From: Alphaproteobacteria bacterium
GTDB lineage: Bacteria; Pseudomonadota; Alphaproteobacteria; WRAU01; Hepatincolaceae
Assembly: GCA_009780035.1 (NCBI GenBank)
Contig: WRAU01000002.1
Span: 1 to 64,000 of the forward strand
DNA length: 64,000 bases
Direction: 5' to 3'
Below are positions 1-7,682 of this stretch, piece after piece. Position 1 is the stretch's first letter. Every line of letters begins with the position of its first letter. The position numbers and the translations under genes were made by a program. The notes below the pieces were generated by a model that worked only from the letters and a program-made list of their open reading frames with translations, had not been told where the DNA came from and did not search any database.

Positions 1-1109
1 TATTAGGAAAAATCTTAATTATTGATGGAACAGAGAATGTAGCAGTAAATACATTAATAGGAGTAATGCTGGAAGAGGGAGAGGCAGCAGATGCCATAGA
101 TGCTTTTATTGCTAACAGCGGGGGAAGCAAGACAGCTTCTTCTGATCCTAAGGCAGAAGCCTCTGTTTTGGCTGTTCCTGCAGCCGCTGGTGTATCTGTT
201 TCAACTCCAGCTCCAGTTTCAAATAGCGGCAGTAAAATTTTCATAACGCCGCTTGCTAAAAGAATTGCTCAGCAAAATTCTTTAGATATCTCTAGCATTA
301 AAGGCAGTGGTCCTAATGGCAGAATTATTAAAAATGATGTGGAAATAGCTCTTAAAGGCGGCGGTGCTAAGACTGGAAGCAGTCCTGCAGCAGCTGCAGC
401 ATCATTAGGAGGATATGCAGCAGGATCATTTGAAGATAAGCAGAATAGCGGCATGAGAAAAACCATCGCTAAAAGGCTTCTTGAATCTAAAAATACTATT
501 CCGCATTATTATTTAACCATAGATTGTAATATGGAAACTATTTTAAAAGCAAGAGCCAGTTTGAATGATGCATCTAAAGATAAATACAAATTATCTGTGA
601 ATGATTTTATTATTAAAGCGGTAGCCATGGCGATGATGGATATTCCAGAAGCAAATGCTTCTTGGCTTGGTGATACAACCAGATTTTATAAAACTGCAGA
701 TGTAGCAGTAGCTGTAGCAACACCAACTGGTCTATTTACGCCAATTGTATGGGAAGCTGAGAAAAAAGGCTTAATTCAAATATCTAACGAGATGAAAGAT
801 TTAGCTGCCCGTGCTAAAGACGGTAAACTAAAACCAAGTGAATATCAAGGCGGGGGCTTTAGTATTTCTAACCTTGGCATGATGGGAGTTAAAGATTTCT
901 GTGCAATTATTAATCCGCCGCATGCAGGAATCTTAGCAATTGGAACAACAGAAAAAAGAGCAGTTGTGGTAAAAGATGCAGTGGTAATTGCCAATATGAT
1001 GAGCGTAACCATATCAGCCGATCATAGAGTTATGGATGGGGCTATTGCTGCGAAATTTTTAAGTGCTTTTAAGGGGTATATAGAAAACCCAATAAGTCTA
1101 ATACTGTAG
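1..1109 (+). CDS. pdhC: Dihydrolipoamide acetyltransferase (PDH E2), 5' truncated by window edge
   Basis: E2 core of the pyruvate dehydrogenase complex; it transfers acetyl groups from lipoamide to CoA. The reading frame is open from base 3, and the first codons encode the end of a lipoyl domain (ILIIDGTENVAVN, then LEEGE), so the ATG at 66 is internal and the true start lies upstream. An Ala/Pro/Ser-rich linker follows, then a peripheral subunit (E3)-binding domain at about nt 237-345 (TPLAKRIAQQ, GPNGRI), a second linker and the catalytic acetyltransferase domain. The catalytic HxxxDG motif is seen as HRVMDG near the C-terminus. lpd follows in the same direction 208 bp downstream, separated by a palindromic repeat. 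E1 genes are presumably upstream of the window. Confidence 0.95.
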   Translation, partial: LGKILIIDGTENVAVNTLIGVMLEEGEAADAIDAFIANSGGSKTASSDPKAEASVLAVPAAAGVSVSTPAPVSNSGSKIFITPLAKRIAQQNSLDISSIKGSGPNGRIIKNDVEIALKGGGAKTGSSPAAAAASLGGYAAGSFEDKQNSGMRKTIAKRLLESKNTIPHYYLTIDCNMETILKARASLNDASKDKYKLSVNDFIIKAVAMAMMDIPEANASWLGDTTRFYKTADVAVAVATPTGLFTPIVWEAEKKGLIQISNEMKDLAARAKDGKLKPSEYQGGGFSISNLGMMGVKDFCAIINPPHAGILAIGTTEKRAVVVKDAVVIANMMSVTISADHRVMDGAIAAKFLSAFKGYIENPISLIL

Positions 1110-1210
1110 TTTTGGTCTTTTTGCATTTCTATTCTGTTGCTGTGTCGCTCATGTGTTAGAATACACTTCGCTAACAGTTCCAGGTATAAATGCAAAAATC
1201 CTCAAAATTT
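1109..1210. repeat. Palindromic repeat family A, copy 1
   Basis: Imperfect palindrome that begins on the last base of the pdhC stop codon (GTTTTGGTCTTTTTGCATTT) and ends with the complementary arm (ATGCAAAAATCCTCAAAATT). The centre (around 1138-1180) is diverged from the other copies. Other family A copies are at 30971, 36831, 42875 and 43428. Confidence 0.75.
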
Positions 1211-1230
1211 ATATAGTTTTGGTTAAATAA

Positions 1231-1280
1231 TCGTCATGCTGTCTTGAACGGCATCCATTTGCAGAGTGTTGCAGGTGGGT
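1231..1280. repeat. Half copy of dispersed repeat family B (TCGTCATGC... type)
   Basis: TCGTCATGCTGTCTTGAACG followed by GCATCCATTTGCAGAG matches the left arm of the full element at 21646-21770. No opposing arm is visible here, so it looks like a decayed half element. It lies in the pdhC-lpd gap. Confidence 0.6.
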
Positions 1281-1317
1281 AATAAACATATAAAATTAAT
1301 AAACAAGGAAAAAGAAA

Positions 1318-2712
1318 ATGTCAAATTTTGATGTAATAATAATCGGAGCTGGACCCGGAGGTTATGTGGCAGCTATTAGAGCCGGTCAATTAGGATTAAA
1401 AACAGCTATTATTGAAAGGGAAAATTTAGGAGGCGTATGCTTAAACTGGGGATGTATTCCAACTAAAGCTCTTTTAAGAAGTGCTGAAATTTACAGCCAT
1501 ATGAAGCATGCTAAAGACTATGGGCTATCTGCTGATAAGTTTGATTTTAACTTAGAAGCTATCGTGCAAAGAAGCCGTAATGTGTCAAAACAGCTTTCAG
1601 GCGGTGTGGGAATGCTTTTGAAAAAAAATAAAGTGGAAGTTTTTAACGGCACGGGCAGTCTGCTTGGCGGCGGCAAAGTGGAATTAACCGCTGAAGACTG
1701 CAAAAAATCTACTCTTGATGGTAAACACATTATTGTTGCTACAGGAGCTAGAGCAAGAATTATTCCAGGGTTTGAGCCAGACGGTAAATTTGTTTGGACT
1801 TATCGTGAAGCCTTAGTGCCAAAAGAAATGCCGAAAAAATTATTAGTTATGGGCAGCGGAGCAATAGGCATTGAATTTGCTAATTTTTATCATAGTTTAG
1901 GAGCTGATGTAACCGTAGTAGAACTAATGGATAGAATCATGCCGGTTGAAGATGAAGAAATTTCAACTATGGCGAAAAAATCTTTTGAAAAGAAAGGTAT
2001 TAAAATTTTAACTTCTACTAAAGTTTTAGGAATCAAGAAAAATGCTAAGGATGTTAGCATAACCTTAGAAGATGCTAAGGGTGTTAAAAGTGAAGCGGTG
2101 GTTGATAAGGTAATATCTGCTGTAGGAATTGTAGCTAATATTGAAAATATTGGACTGGAAAAAACTAAAGCCAAAGTTGAAAATGGACGCATAGTAGTTG
2201 ACGAATTCTTAAAAACTGCTGAAAACGGCGTTTATGCTATTGGCGATGTGGTGGCAGGACCTTGGCTTGCACATAAAGCCTCGCACGAAGCGGTTATTTG
2301 TGTGGAAAAAATCGCCGGCAAAAATCCGCATGCCTTGGATAGAAGCAAGATTCCGGGCTGCACTTATGCTACACCGCAGGTTGCTTCTGTTGGCTTAACC
2401 GAGAAAAAAGCTAAAGAGCTAGGAATTGAGGTTAAAATCGGCAGATTCCCATATATTGGCAATGGCAAAGCAATTGCTTTAGGTGAACCTGAAGGCTTGG
2501 TTAAAACTATTTTTAATGCCAAAACCGGTGAATTATTGGGTGCACATATGATTGGTGCAGAAGTTACGGAAATGATTCAAGGCTATGTAATAGCTATGGG
2601 CTTAGAAACTACTGAAGAGGAACTAATGCACACCATTTTTGCCCACCCAACACTATCGGAAATGATGCACGAATCTGTTCTGCAAGCATATGGCAAAGCT
2701 ATTCATATATAG
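1318..2712 (+). CDS. lpd: Dihydrolipoamide dehydrogenase (E3)
   Basis: FAD- and NAD-dependent E3 that reoxidises dihydrolipoamide in PDH and related complexes. The protein is 464 aa, the usual length. It shows an N-terminal FAD-binding motif (IIGAGPGGYVAA, residues 8-19), the redox-active disulfide CLNWGC (Cys41, Cys46), a central NAD-binding motif (VMGSGAIGIEFA), and the C-terminal His-Glu dyad region (AHPTLSEMMHE). The start is supported by an AAGGAAAAAG ribosome site just upstream. It is the last gene of the PDH operon, with a strong intrinsic terminator directly downstream. Confidence 0.97.
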   Translation: MSNFDVIIIGAGPGGYVAAIRAGQLGLKTAIIERENLGGVCLNWGCIPTKALLRSAEIYSHMKHAKDYGLSADKFDFNLEAIVQRSRNVSKQLSGGVGMLLKKNKVEVFNGTGSLLGGGKVELTAEDCKKSTLDGKHIIVATGARARIIPGFEPDGKFVWTYREALVPKEMPKKLLVMGSGAIGIEFANFYHSLGADVTVVELMDRIMPVEDEEISTMAKKSFEKKGIKILTSTKVLGIKKNAKDVSITLEDAKGVKSEAVVDKVISAVGIVANIENIGLEKTKAKVENGRIVVDEFLKTAENGVYAIGDVVAGPWLAHKASHEAVICVEKIAGKNPHALDRSKIPGCTYATPQVASVGLTEKKAKELGIEVKIGRFPYIGNGKAIALGEPEGLVKTIFNAKTGELLGAHMIGAEVTEMIQGYVIAMGLETTEEELMHTIFAHPTLSEMMHESVLQAYGKAIHI

Positions 2713-2732
2713 TATGTAGAAATAGTAGTTTG

Positions 2733-2766
2733 AAAAAAGGGTGGATTATATAACCACCCTTTTTTA
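2733..2766 (+). terminator. Intrinsic terminator after lpd
   Basis: Stem AAAAGGGTGG / CCACCCTTTT with an eight-base loop, followed by a T run, 21 bases after the lpd stop. The stretch from here to 2985 is AT-rich, with no gene that I can see. Confidence 0.9.
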
Positions 2767-2985
2767 TATTAAATAAAATAGAGTTAACTTAGCGAATCTT
2801 TTTCAGTTTTATTAATTTTTTAGCAAATATTTACACTATACTTAGTTGAAATAGCTTATATAAAGTAAAAAATTGTTATAATAAATAATCAAAAAATCCC
2901 ACATAAAAAGGTCTAATTGTCCTAATTACAATTTACAACTTACAGATGTGTATATTTTCCTTAAAATAAAGACTAATATGCAGAT

Positions 2986-3810
2986 ATGCCGTATTTATAT
3001 ATTATATGCTCTATTATTATTTTAAGTATCAATGCTCTTTATGCTTCTATTTTACAGGATATTAAGCATAATTTCTTTATTAGCGTGCAGGAATCTAAAG
3101 TTAATAATTTTATGGAAGGGCAAGAAGCTGCTATTAAAGATGAAATGGCTTATTCTATTGGTTACCTTGCGGCAAAGGATAATTTTTATTTAGGAGTGGC
3201 TTTCAAAAAATTTGCGGAAAATCGGCAGGCGTATAATCTTAATGATACTGATAGTATAATTATTAGCAAGGATTCCTCGTGGCTGCTGTTGGTTAAATAT
3301 AATGTTTATGAGTTTGAGAGTATTAAAATTCTTTTTGGCGTAGATCTAGGCTATCAGAGCAATAACATAAATTTACATTATAAAGCAAGAGAAACTGTAT
3401 CTACTCAAGAAGTTCAATTTAATGAGCTTGCTAGCGGTGAAATAATTACTGAATCGTTAAGAAATCAATGTGATGCTGGTTTTGAGGGCGGAGCGCTTGG
3501 CGATAATATACAGGAAGTTCATGGTCAGTATGTGGTTGTAGGAAGTGGTGTGCTCTGTAAATCTTTTTACTATGTAAATAAAGAAATTACCAAAGATAAA
3601 AATAGAAATTTTATGGTATCTTCTTTGCCGGTTTCCCTTAATTTTACTACACTTTATGAAATTTCACCAAATATAGATTTGGGCATATCTTTGGGTTTAA
3701 CTATGGTTGAAAAACTTAATGTCAGCTATAACGATAGATTTATTGATGCAAGAATGCAGAATATATCTTCTAGTTATAATTTGGCTTTTCTTATTAATTT
3801 TAAGTTTTAA
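2986..3810 (+). CDS. Putative outer-membrane beta-barrel protein, function unknown
   Basis: The protein is 274 aa. The N-terminus is a hydrophobic signal-peptide-like segment ending in ALYA (residues about 1-20), although it lacks the usual basic n-region. The mature part has alternating aromatic/polar strands and paired C-terminal strand motifs (NIDLGISLGLTM, SSYNLAFLINFKF) ending in Phe, as in outer-membrane barrels. Style resembles the surface antigens at 51336-53279, but I see no strong sequence match between them. There is no convincing ribosome-binding site before the ATG, so the start is uncertain. It sits alone between the lpd terminator and a promoter for the next gene. Confidence 0.6.
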   Translation: MPYLYIICSIIILSINALYASILQDIKHNFFISVQESKVNNFMEGQEAAIKDEMAYSIGYLAAKDNFYLGVAFKKFAENRQAYNLNDTDSIIISKDSSWLLLVKYNVYEFESIKILFGVDLGYQSNNINLHYKARETVSTQEVQFNELASGEIITESLRNQCDAGFEGGALGDNIQEVHGQYVVVGSGVLCKSFYYVNKEITKDKNRNFMVSSLPVSLNFTTLYEISPNIDLGISLGLTMVEKLNVSYNDRFIDARMQNISSSYNLAFLINFKF

Positions 3811-3813
3811 TTG

Positions 3814-3842
3814 TTGACTATTTTTTATTATTGTGCTATAAT
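3814..3842 (+). promoter_or_regulatory. Sigma70-type promoter for the 3895 gene
   Basis: TTGACT at 3814-3819 and TATAAT at 3837-3842 with a 17-base spacer, about 50 bases before the ATG at 3895. This is one of the closest matches to the sigma70 consensus in the window. Confidence 0.75.
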
Positions 3843-3894
3843 ATAAAAAATAGGAAAATTTTTATTTTGATGTAATTGGATGAATTAAAGAAAA

Positions 3895-4359
3895 ATGACT
3901 TATGTTGTTGATTTTAAGAATGTATCTGCTGTTGGTTTAGAAACCTCACCTCATGCAATGGCTTTAGCAGGATTGCGAGCTAATGAAGCCCGTTATTTTA
4001 TGAATAAGTATAATCATGAATTTATAACTTTCCCAGCTAGCCAATCTGCAGAAACCCTAAATTATGTTAATAATATTTTGTTAAAAGAAAGAAATATTGT
4101 ATTTGCGGCAGCACCGTTAGAAACTGCAAAATTTCAAGTGGAAAATATTCAATGGACTTTTGTTTTTTATGAAGATGGACTAGCAGTTAATGTGCTTTAT
4201 ACTGTTGATAATCCTAAGAAAAGGGCGGTTGGTTTTAAACTTTCTGAAGGTATGGAAATACCTATTGAATTAGCAGATAAATTTAAGTTCGCCAGGCAAA
4301 AATCTAAACTTGCAGGATTAATAAGAGGATCTTTTTTTGTAATTAAAGGTGAATATTAG
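3895..4359 (+). CDS. Conserved-looking protein of unknown function upstream of the RIP-like array
   Basis: The protein is 154 aa with no signal peptide or membrane segment, so it is probably cytoplasmic. I do not recognise the family. It looks like a compact alpha/beta domain: an N-terminal helix region (SPHAMALAGLRANEARYFMNKY), a middle part with strands (ENIQWTFVFYEDGLAVNVLY), and a basic C-terminal segment (ARQKSKLAGLIRG). It has its own strong promoter and lies 78 bp before the first RIP-like gene, which has a separate promoter. A functional link to the array (for example self-protection or regulation) is only a positional guess. Confidence 0.6.
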   Translation: MTYVVDFKNVSAVGLETSPHAMALAGLRANEARYFMNKYNHEFITFPASQSAETLNYVNNILLKERNIVFAAAPLETAKFQVENIQWTFVFYEDGLAVNVLYTVDNPKKRAVGFKLSEGMEIPIELADKFKFARQKSKLAGLIRGSFFVIKGEY

Positions 4360-4365
4360 ATTATT

Positions 4366-4397
4366 TTGTGTTAAAGAATAAAAAATTGTGATATATT
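4366..4397 (+). promoter_or_regulatory. Extended -10 promoter of RIP-like gene 1
   Basis: TTGTGT at 4366-4371 and TGATATATT (extended -10, hexamer 4392-4397). The stretch TTTGTGTTAAA...AAAAAATT.TGATATA recurs before RIP-like gene 2 at 5208-5239, so the promoter was copied with the gene. The 20-base spacing is long, so the extended -10 probably dominates. Confidence 0.5.
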
Positions 4398-4437
4398 ACC
4401 AATAATTACAAACAATTAAAATAAATTAGGGGGTAAA

Positions 4438-5187
4438 ATGCATTCAATAATAAACAAACTTAAATTTTTTATTGTATTAATGGTTGTATCTTTATGGAGT
4501 GCAAATGTTTATGCTGTAGCTTGCCGTGTTTTAGAAACACCAATAACTTTAGATGAAAACTATGTAAAAGGGCTAGAGGCGCTTGGTAATCTGCTTTCTG
4601 TTCCTGTTAAAGGTAAAAATGATTTAAGGCAGACTCTTCCGCAATCTACAGTAAAAACAAAATATCCATGCACAGAAGTTCATATAGTTAATAATAACGG
4701 CAAAACGCTTAGGGCTATTTTCTTTAACGATGACCTAAATTTGCAAGGCACTGTTGTAAACAATGTTTATTATATTTTTAAAGATGCTAAAATTAGAGTA
4801 ATAGACGGCATAACTAAAGATCATACCACAGATACTATCTCAGCTTATGAAACTTCTCAAGGAACTATCCTGTCTTATGAAAATATTAATAGTGCAGTAG
4901 ATGTGATATTGAATGCCAGAGGCGAAGAAACTATGAAAATAAATCAAAGCCTTATAAGAATAATGTTTATAACTAAAGAGGCATTAAAATTTAGAAGTGT
5001 TAGTGATATTTCTGTAAGGATGCTGAATAAAGAAGTGAAAAGTGCAGCGTGGAAAGATTATGGCAAATCTATAAATAATTGGGAAAGTTTGTCGGATAAG
5101 GCTTTAAAAAATGGGGTTAATCCTCCTAGAGATTTACAAAAAGCTATCGGAACAAAAGATGATGTGCAAATAGCAAGAAGATCATAA
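4438..5187 (+). CDS. RIP-family secreted protein, paralog 1 (ricin A / Shiga toxin A-like N-glycosidase fold)
   Basis: The protein is 249 aa. A signal peptide (residues 1-26, cleavage after VYA) indicates export. The mature part follows the RIP plan: an N-terminal helix (ITLDENYVKGLEALGNLLS), central strands (TEVHIVNNNGKTLRAIFF then LQGTVVNNVYYIF) and the active-site helix FITKEALKFRSVSDI. This matches the Shiga-toxin signature TAEALRFRQI. Glu181 corresponds to the catalytic Glu, but the usual Arg is Lys184. Trp215 (INNWESLS) matches the conserved active-site Trp. Cys29 and Cys78 are conserved in all four paralogs, suggesting a disulfide. There is no B subunit and no lectin domain. Ribosome site AGGGGG precedes the ATG. 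The family assignment rests on motif order; activity is inferred. Confidence 0.82.
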   Translation: MHSIINKLKFFIVLMVVSLWSANVYAVACRVLETPITLDENYVKGLEALGNLLSVPVKGKNDLRQTLPQSTVKTKYPCTEVHIVNNNGKTLRAIFFNDDLNLQGTVVNNVYYIFKDAKIRVIDGITKDHTTDTISAYETSQGTILSYENINSAVDVILNARGEETMKINQSLIRIMFITKEALKFRSVSDISVRMLNKEVKSAAWKDYGKSINNWESLSDKALKNGVNPPRDLQKAIGTKDDVQIARRS

Positions 5188-5207
5188 TACAAATAGTTGT
5201 AGGATTT

Positions 5208-5239
5208 TTGTGTTAAAATATAAAAAATTTTGATATACT
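5208..5239 (+). promoter_or_regulatory. Extended -10 promoter of RIP-like gene 2
   Basis: TTGTGT at 5208-5213 and TGATATACT (hexamer TATACT 5234-5239). The leader is a diverged copy of the one before gene 1. The same TGATATACT box is seen before skp and adhE. Confidence 0.5.
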
Positions 5240-5278
5240 ACTATTAATTGTAAAAATTAATAAATATAAGAGGCGAAA

Positions 5279-6022
5279 ATGTATTCTACGGTAAAAAAAC
5301 TTAGGTTTATGGCGATAGTTATAGGAGTGTCTTTATGGAGTATAAGTTTATTTGCAAATTCATGCTCTACTATAGATTCTCCTATTGCCTTAGATGCAAG
5401 CTACAATCAGGCAATGGATAATCTTGTAAATAAACTGTCTGTAGAATCCAATAGCCAGGCTAATTTAAGACAGACTCTTCCTATGGATACTAATCCTTGT
5501 GTGGTGGTTAGCCTTAAAAATCATGCTGGCGATTCTTTAAGAATAGTTTTAACCCATGATTTACTTTTTCATGGTTTTATAACTAAAGATAATCATTATT
5601 TCTATTTTTCTAATGCAAAAGTTCTATCTGTTGATGGTGCGGAATCTAATACTAACTTAAGATTCAGCAATAGCAATAATGCGCTTGGCACTGGAAGTTT
5701 AGAATTGTCTGCTGATAGTATCAGCAAGGCAATAACTAATATATCGGTATTTAATGGTAATTCTAACCGCGAATTAAAACAAGATATGGCAAGAATAATG
5801 TTTGTTTCTACCGAAGCTATAAAATTTAGAAGCATTAATAATATAGTAATAGCTATGCTGAATGATAAAAATCAGACAGTAATGTGGAATAATTATAACC
5901 GCTCAATTAATAATTGGATCGGTTTATCAAACAAGGCAAAAGTAAATGGTATAATTGTAGCATCTAATCCTCAAGATGGGATAGGAACTAAAAATGATAT
6001 TAGAGTTGCAATGGGACGATAG
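5279..6022 (+). CDS. RIP-family secreted protein, paralog 2
   Basis: The protein is 247 aa, tandem paralog of the gene before it. The signal peptide is residues 1-26 (ISLFA end), and the Cys pair is Cys29 and Cys74. The RIP helix reads FVSTEAIKFRSINNI: Glu179 aligns with the catalytic Glu, and Lys182 replaces the usual Arg, as in paralog 1. Trp213 (INNWIGLS) is kept. The position matching the ricin Tyr123 region (LRFSNSNNAL) has no Tyr, so this copy is the most diverged at the active site. AAGAGGCG lies just before the ATG. It is only 14 bp from paralog 3, so the two are very likely co-transcribed. Confidence 0.8.
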   Translation: MYSTVKKLRFMAIVIGVSLWSISLFANSCSTIDSPIALDASYNQAMDNLVNKLSVESNSQANLRQTLPMDTNPCVVVSLKNHAGDSLRIVLTHDLLFHGFITKDNHYFYFSNAKVLSVDGAESNTNLRFSNSNNALGTGSLELSADSISKAITNISVFNGNSNRELKQDMARIMFVSTEAIKFRSINNIVIAMLNDKNQTVMWNNYNRSINNWIGLSNKAKVNGIIVASNPQDGIGTKNDIRVAMGR

Positions 6023-6036
6023 AATAGGAGTGGGCA

Positions 6037-6798
6037 ATGTCTTTTCTAGTAAAAAAATTTAAATTTTTAATTTTGGTGGTAGGAATATCTTTATGCAGTA
6101 TTGAAGCTAATGCAGCATGGAGCTGCAGGGTGTTGGAAACTCCTCTTTCTTTAGATGCAAATTATGTTAAAGGATTAGAGGCGCTTGGAAATATTATTTC
6201 AGAACCGGTTATTAATAGAGCCAATTTAAGACAGGCGCGTCCAAGCACTATAAGAACTACAGTAGATAGATGCGTAGAGGTTAATATTATTAATAATCAA
6301 GGCACGGAACTACGGGTAATACTTTCTATGCAAGACTTATCTCTGCAGGGATTTATTACGAAAGATAATATATATTGGTTTTTTGGTAACTCATTTTTTA
6401 GAAATATGGAAGGAACATCCGCTCGGGAATTGCCATTTAACAGAGACTATAGAGCTGATTTAAAAGCGCGTGGTATGCCAATATCTCTTGCTAATCTTAA
6501 TACAACGGTTGATCACTTATCGGCTTTTGATGGAACGCCTACCATGCAAACAAGGCAGGGGCTTGCTAGAGTAATATTCATAACTTCAGAATCTCTAAGA
6601 TTTAGAAGTGTAAGCGATATTTCAGTAAGAATGCTAAGGGGTGATGTTAATGAGGTTAGATGGGACGCTTATTCTAAATCTATAAGCAATTGGATAAAAC
6701 TGTCGAATCGTGCTTTGCGAAACGGAGTGGCAGTGCCTAGTAACCCTCAGTTAGCAATAGGCACTATTAATGATGTGCAAATAGCTAGAAGAAAATAG
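6037..6798 (+). CDS. RIP-family secreted protein, paralog 3
   Basis: The protein is 253 aa. The signal peptide ends about residue 26 (EANA), and Cys30 and Cys79 are conserved. This copy is closest to the family signature: FITSESLRFRSVSDI has Glu185 and Arg188 in the catalytic spacing, Trp219 lies in ISNWIKLS, and Tyr138 in LPFNRDYRADL aligns with the second active-site Tyr of ricin (LAFGGNYDRL by memory of the family). The first active-site Tyr, in the strand before QGF, is not conserved (Ser in DLSLQGF). It starts 14 bp after paralog 2, with AGGAG at the right distance. Confidence 0.83.
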   Translation: MSFLVKKFKFLILVVGISLCSIEANAAWSCRVLETPLSLDANYVKGLEALGNIISEPVINRANLRQARPSTIRTTVDRCVEVNIINNQGTELRVILSMQDLSLQGFITKDNIYWFFGNSFFRNMEGTSARELPFNRDYRADLKARGMPISLANLNTTVDHLSAFDGTPTMQTRQGLARVIFITSESLRFRSVSDISVRMLRGDVNEVRWDAYSKSISNWIKLSNRALRNGVAVPSNPQLAIGTINDVQIARRK

Positions 6799-6802
6799 AT
6801 AA

Positions 6803-6818
6803 TGTTTCATGTGAAATA
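6803..6818. promoter_or_regulatory. parS-like 16-mer between RIP-like genes 3 and 4
   Basis: TGTTTCATGTGAAATA matches the ParB site consensus TGTTTCACGTGAAACA at 14 of 16 positions and keeps the TTTCA / TGAAA inverted arms. No parA or parB is in the window, and a single site is seen. It may be a real chromosome-partition site, a dyad operator for the RIP genes, or chance. Confidence 0.35.
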
Positions 6819-6861
6819 TTAAATGTATAATTATACATAATAATAACAATAAGAGATAAAA

Positions 6862-7620
6862 ATGTATTTTACAATTAACAGACTTAAATTTTTTGGTTTA
6901 TTAGTAATTGCATCAGCATGGAGCTTTCAGTTGTTTGCGGTAAATTGCAGTGTTTCTAATACTCCTATTACTTTAGACGATAAATTTAACTCGGGTATTG
7001 AAAGTTTAATTTCGGCTGTTTCTGAACCTGTAGCAAATAGAAAAGGATTAAGGCAAACGCTTGATACTCCACAGCAGACTAAAATTCCAAAATGCACTCA
7101 GGTTAGTATAGTAAGCAATAGCGGGAATACGCTTAAGGTTGTGTTGTCTAATCAGCATTTGTTTTTGCAAGGATTTATTACTCTTAATAATATTTTTTAC
7201 CATTTTTCTAATGCTTCAATTAGAACAGTTAAAGGCACAACTGCAAAAAATTTAGGCTTTAGCAACAATTATAATAATCTGGCAGTTTCTTCAATTCGCT
7301 TATCGTATGTAAATATCAATAGAGCAGTAGATAATTTAGCAGGATTTAACGGCAAGGCTATTACAAGAATACGGCAGGATGTTGCACGAGTTATGTTTAT
7401 AACTTCAGAATCTGTAAGATTTAGAAGCATTAACGATATTTCGTCAAGAATTCTAACTCATAATCCGCAAAGTATTCGTTGGAATGACTATAGCCCATCT
7501 ATAAGAAATTGGCGGACTCTATCAAGCTTAGCTCTAGCTGAAGGAGTGGTAATTCCGTTGAATGTTGCCACCGCCCTTGGCACAAAAAATGATGTTCAAA
7601 TAGCTTTAAGAAGACCTTAA
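6862..7620 (+). CDS. RIP-family secreted protein, paralog 4
   Basis: The protein is 252 aa. The signal peptide is residues 1-26 (FQLFA end), with the Cys pair Cys29 and Cys78. The active-site helix reads FITSESVRFRSINDI with Glu183 and Arg186. Trp217 lies in SIRNWRTLS, and Tyr137 in LGFSNNYNNL matches the second active-site Tyr. It ends like the other copies with GTKNDVQIALRR. A 63-bp gap before it holds TGTATAAT (possible -10 at 6826-6831) and the parS-like dyad, so it may also be transcribed on its own. It is followed by a strong terminator that closes the array. Confidence 0.83.
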   Translation: MYFTINRLKFFGLLVIASAWSFQLFAVNCSVSNTPITLDDKFNSGIESLISAVSEPVANRKGLRQTLDTPQQTKIPKCTQVSIVSNSGNTLKVVLSNQHLFLQGFITLNNIFYHFSNASIRTVKGTTAKNLGFSNNYNNLAVSSIRLSYVNINRAVDNLAGFNGKAITRIRQDVARVMFITSESVRFRSINDISSRILTHNPQSIRWNDYSPSIRNWRTLSSLALAEGVVIPLNVATALGTKNDVQIALRRP

Positions 7621-7642
7621 TTTTATTCTACACTTATTTTAA

Positions 7643-7676
7643 AATAAGAGAGTATTTTACTAAATACTCTCTTATT
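7643..7676. terminator. Bidirectional terminator between RIP array and cutC
   Basis: Stem AATAAGAGAGTAT / ATACTCTCTTATT with a short loop, between the convergent ends of RIP-like gene 4 and cutC. A-rich and T-rich flanks allow use from both sides. Confidence 0.8.
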
Positions 7677-7682
7677 ATGTAA

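Noticed and set aside
269..466. Minus-strand open frame inside pdhC
   Set aside because: It lies antisense to a clear catalytic gene and has no ribosome site or family features. Many similar shadow frames in the window (for example within lpd, pyrG, dnaB and fabG) were dropped for the same reason.
3895..4359. Shiga-toxin-B-like or immunity protein for the RIP array
   Set aside because: The sequence has no signal peptide and no recognisable B-subunit fold; only its position suggests a link, so no function was assigned.
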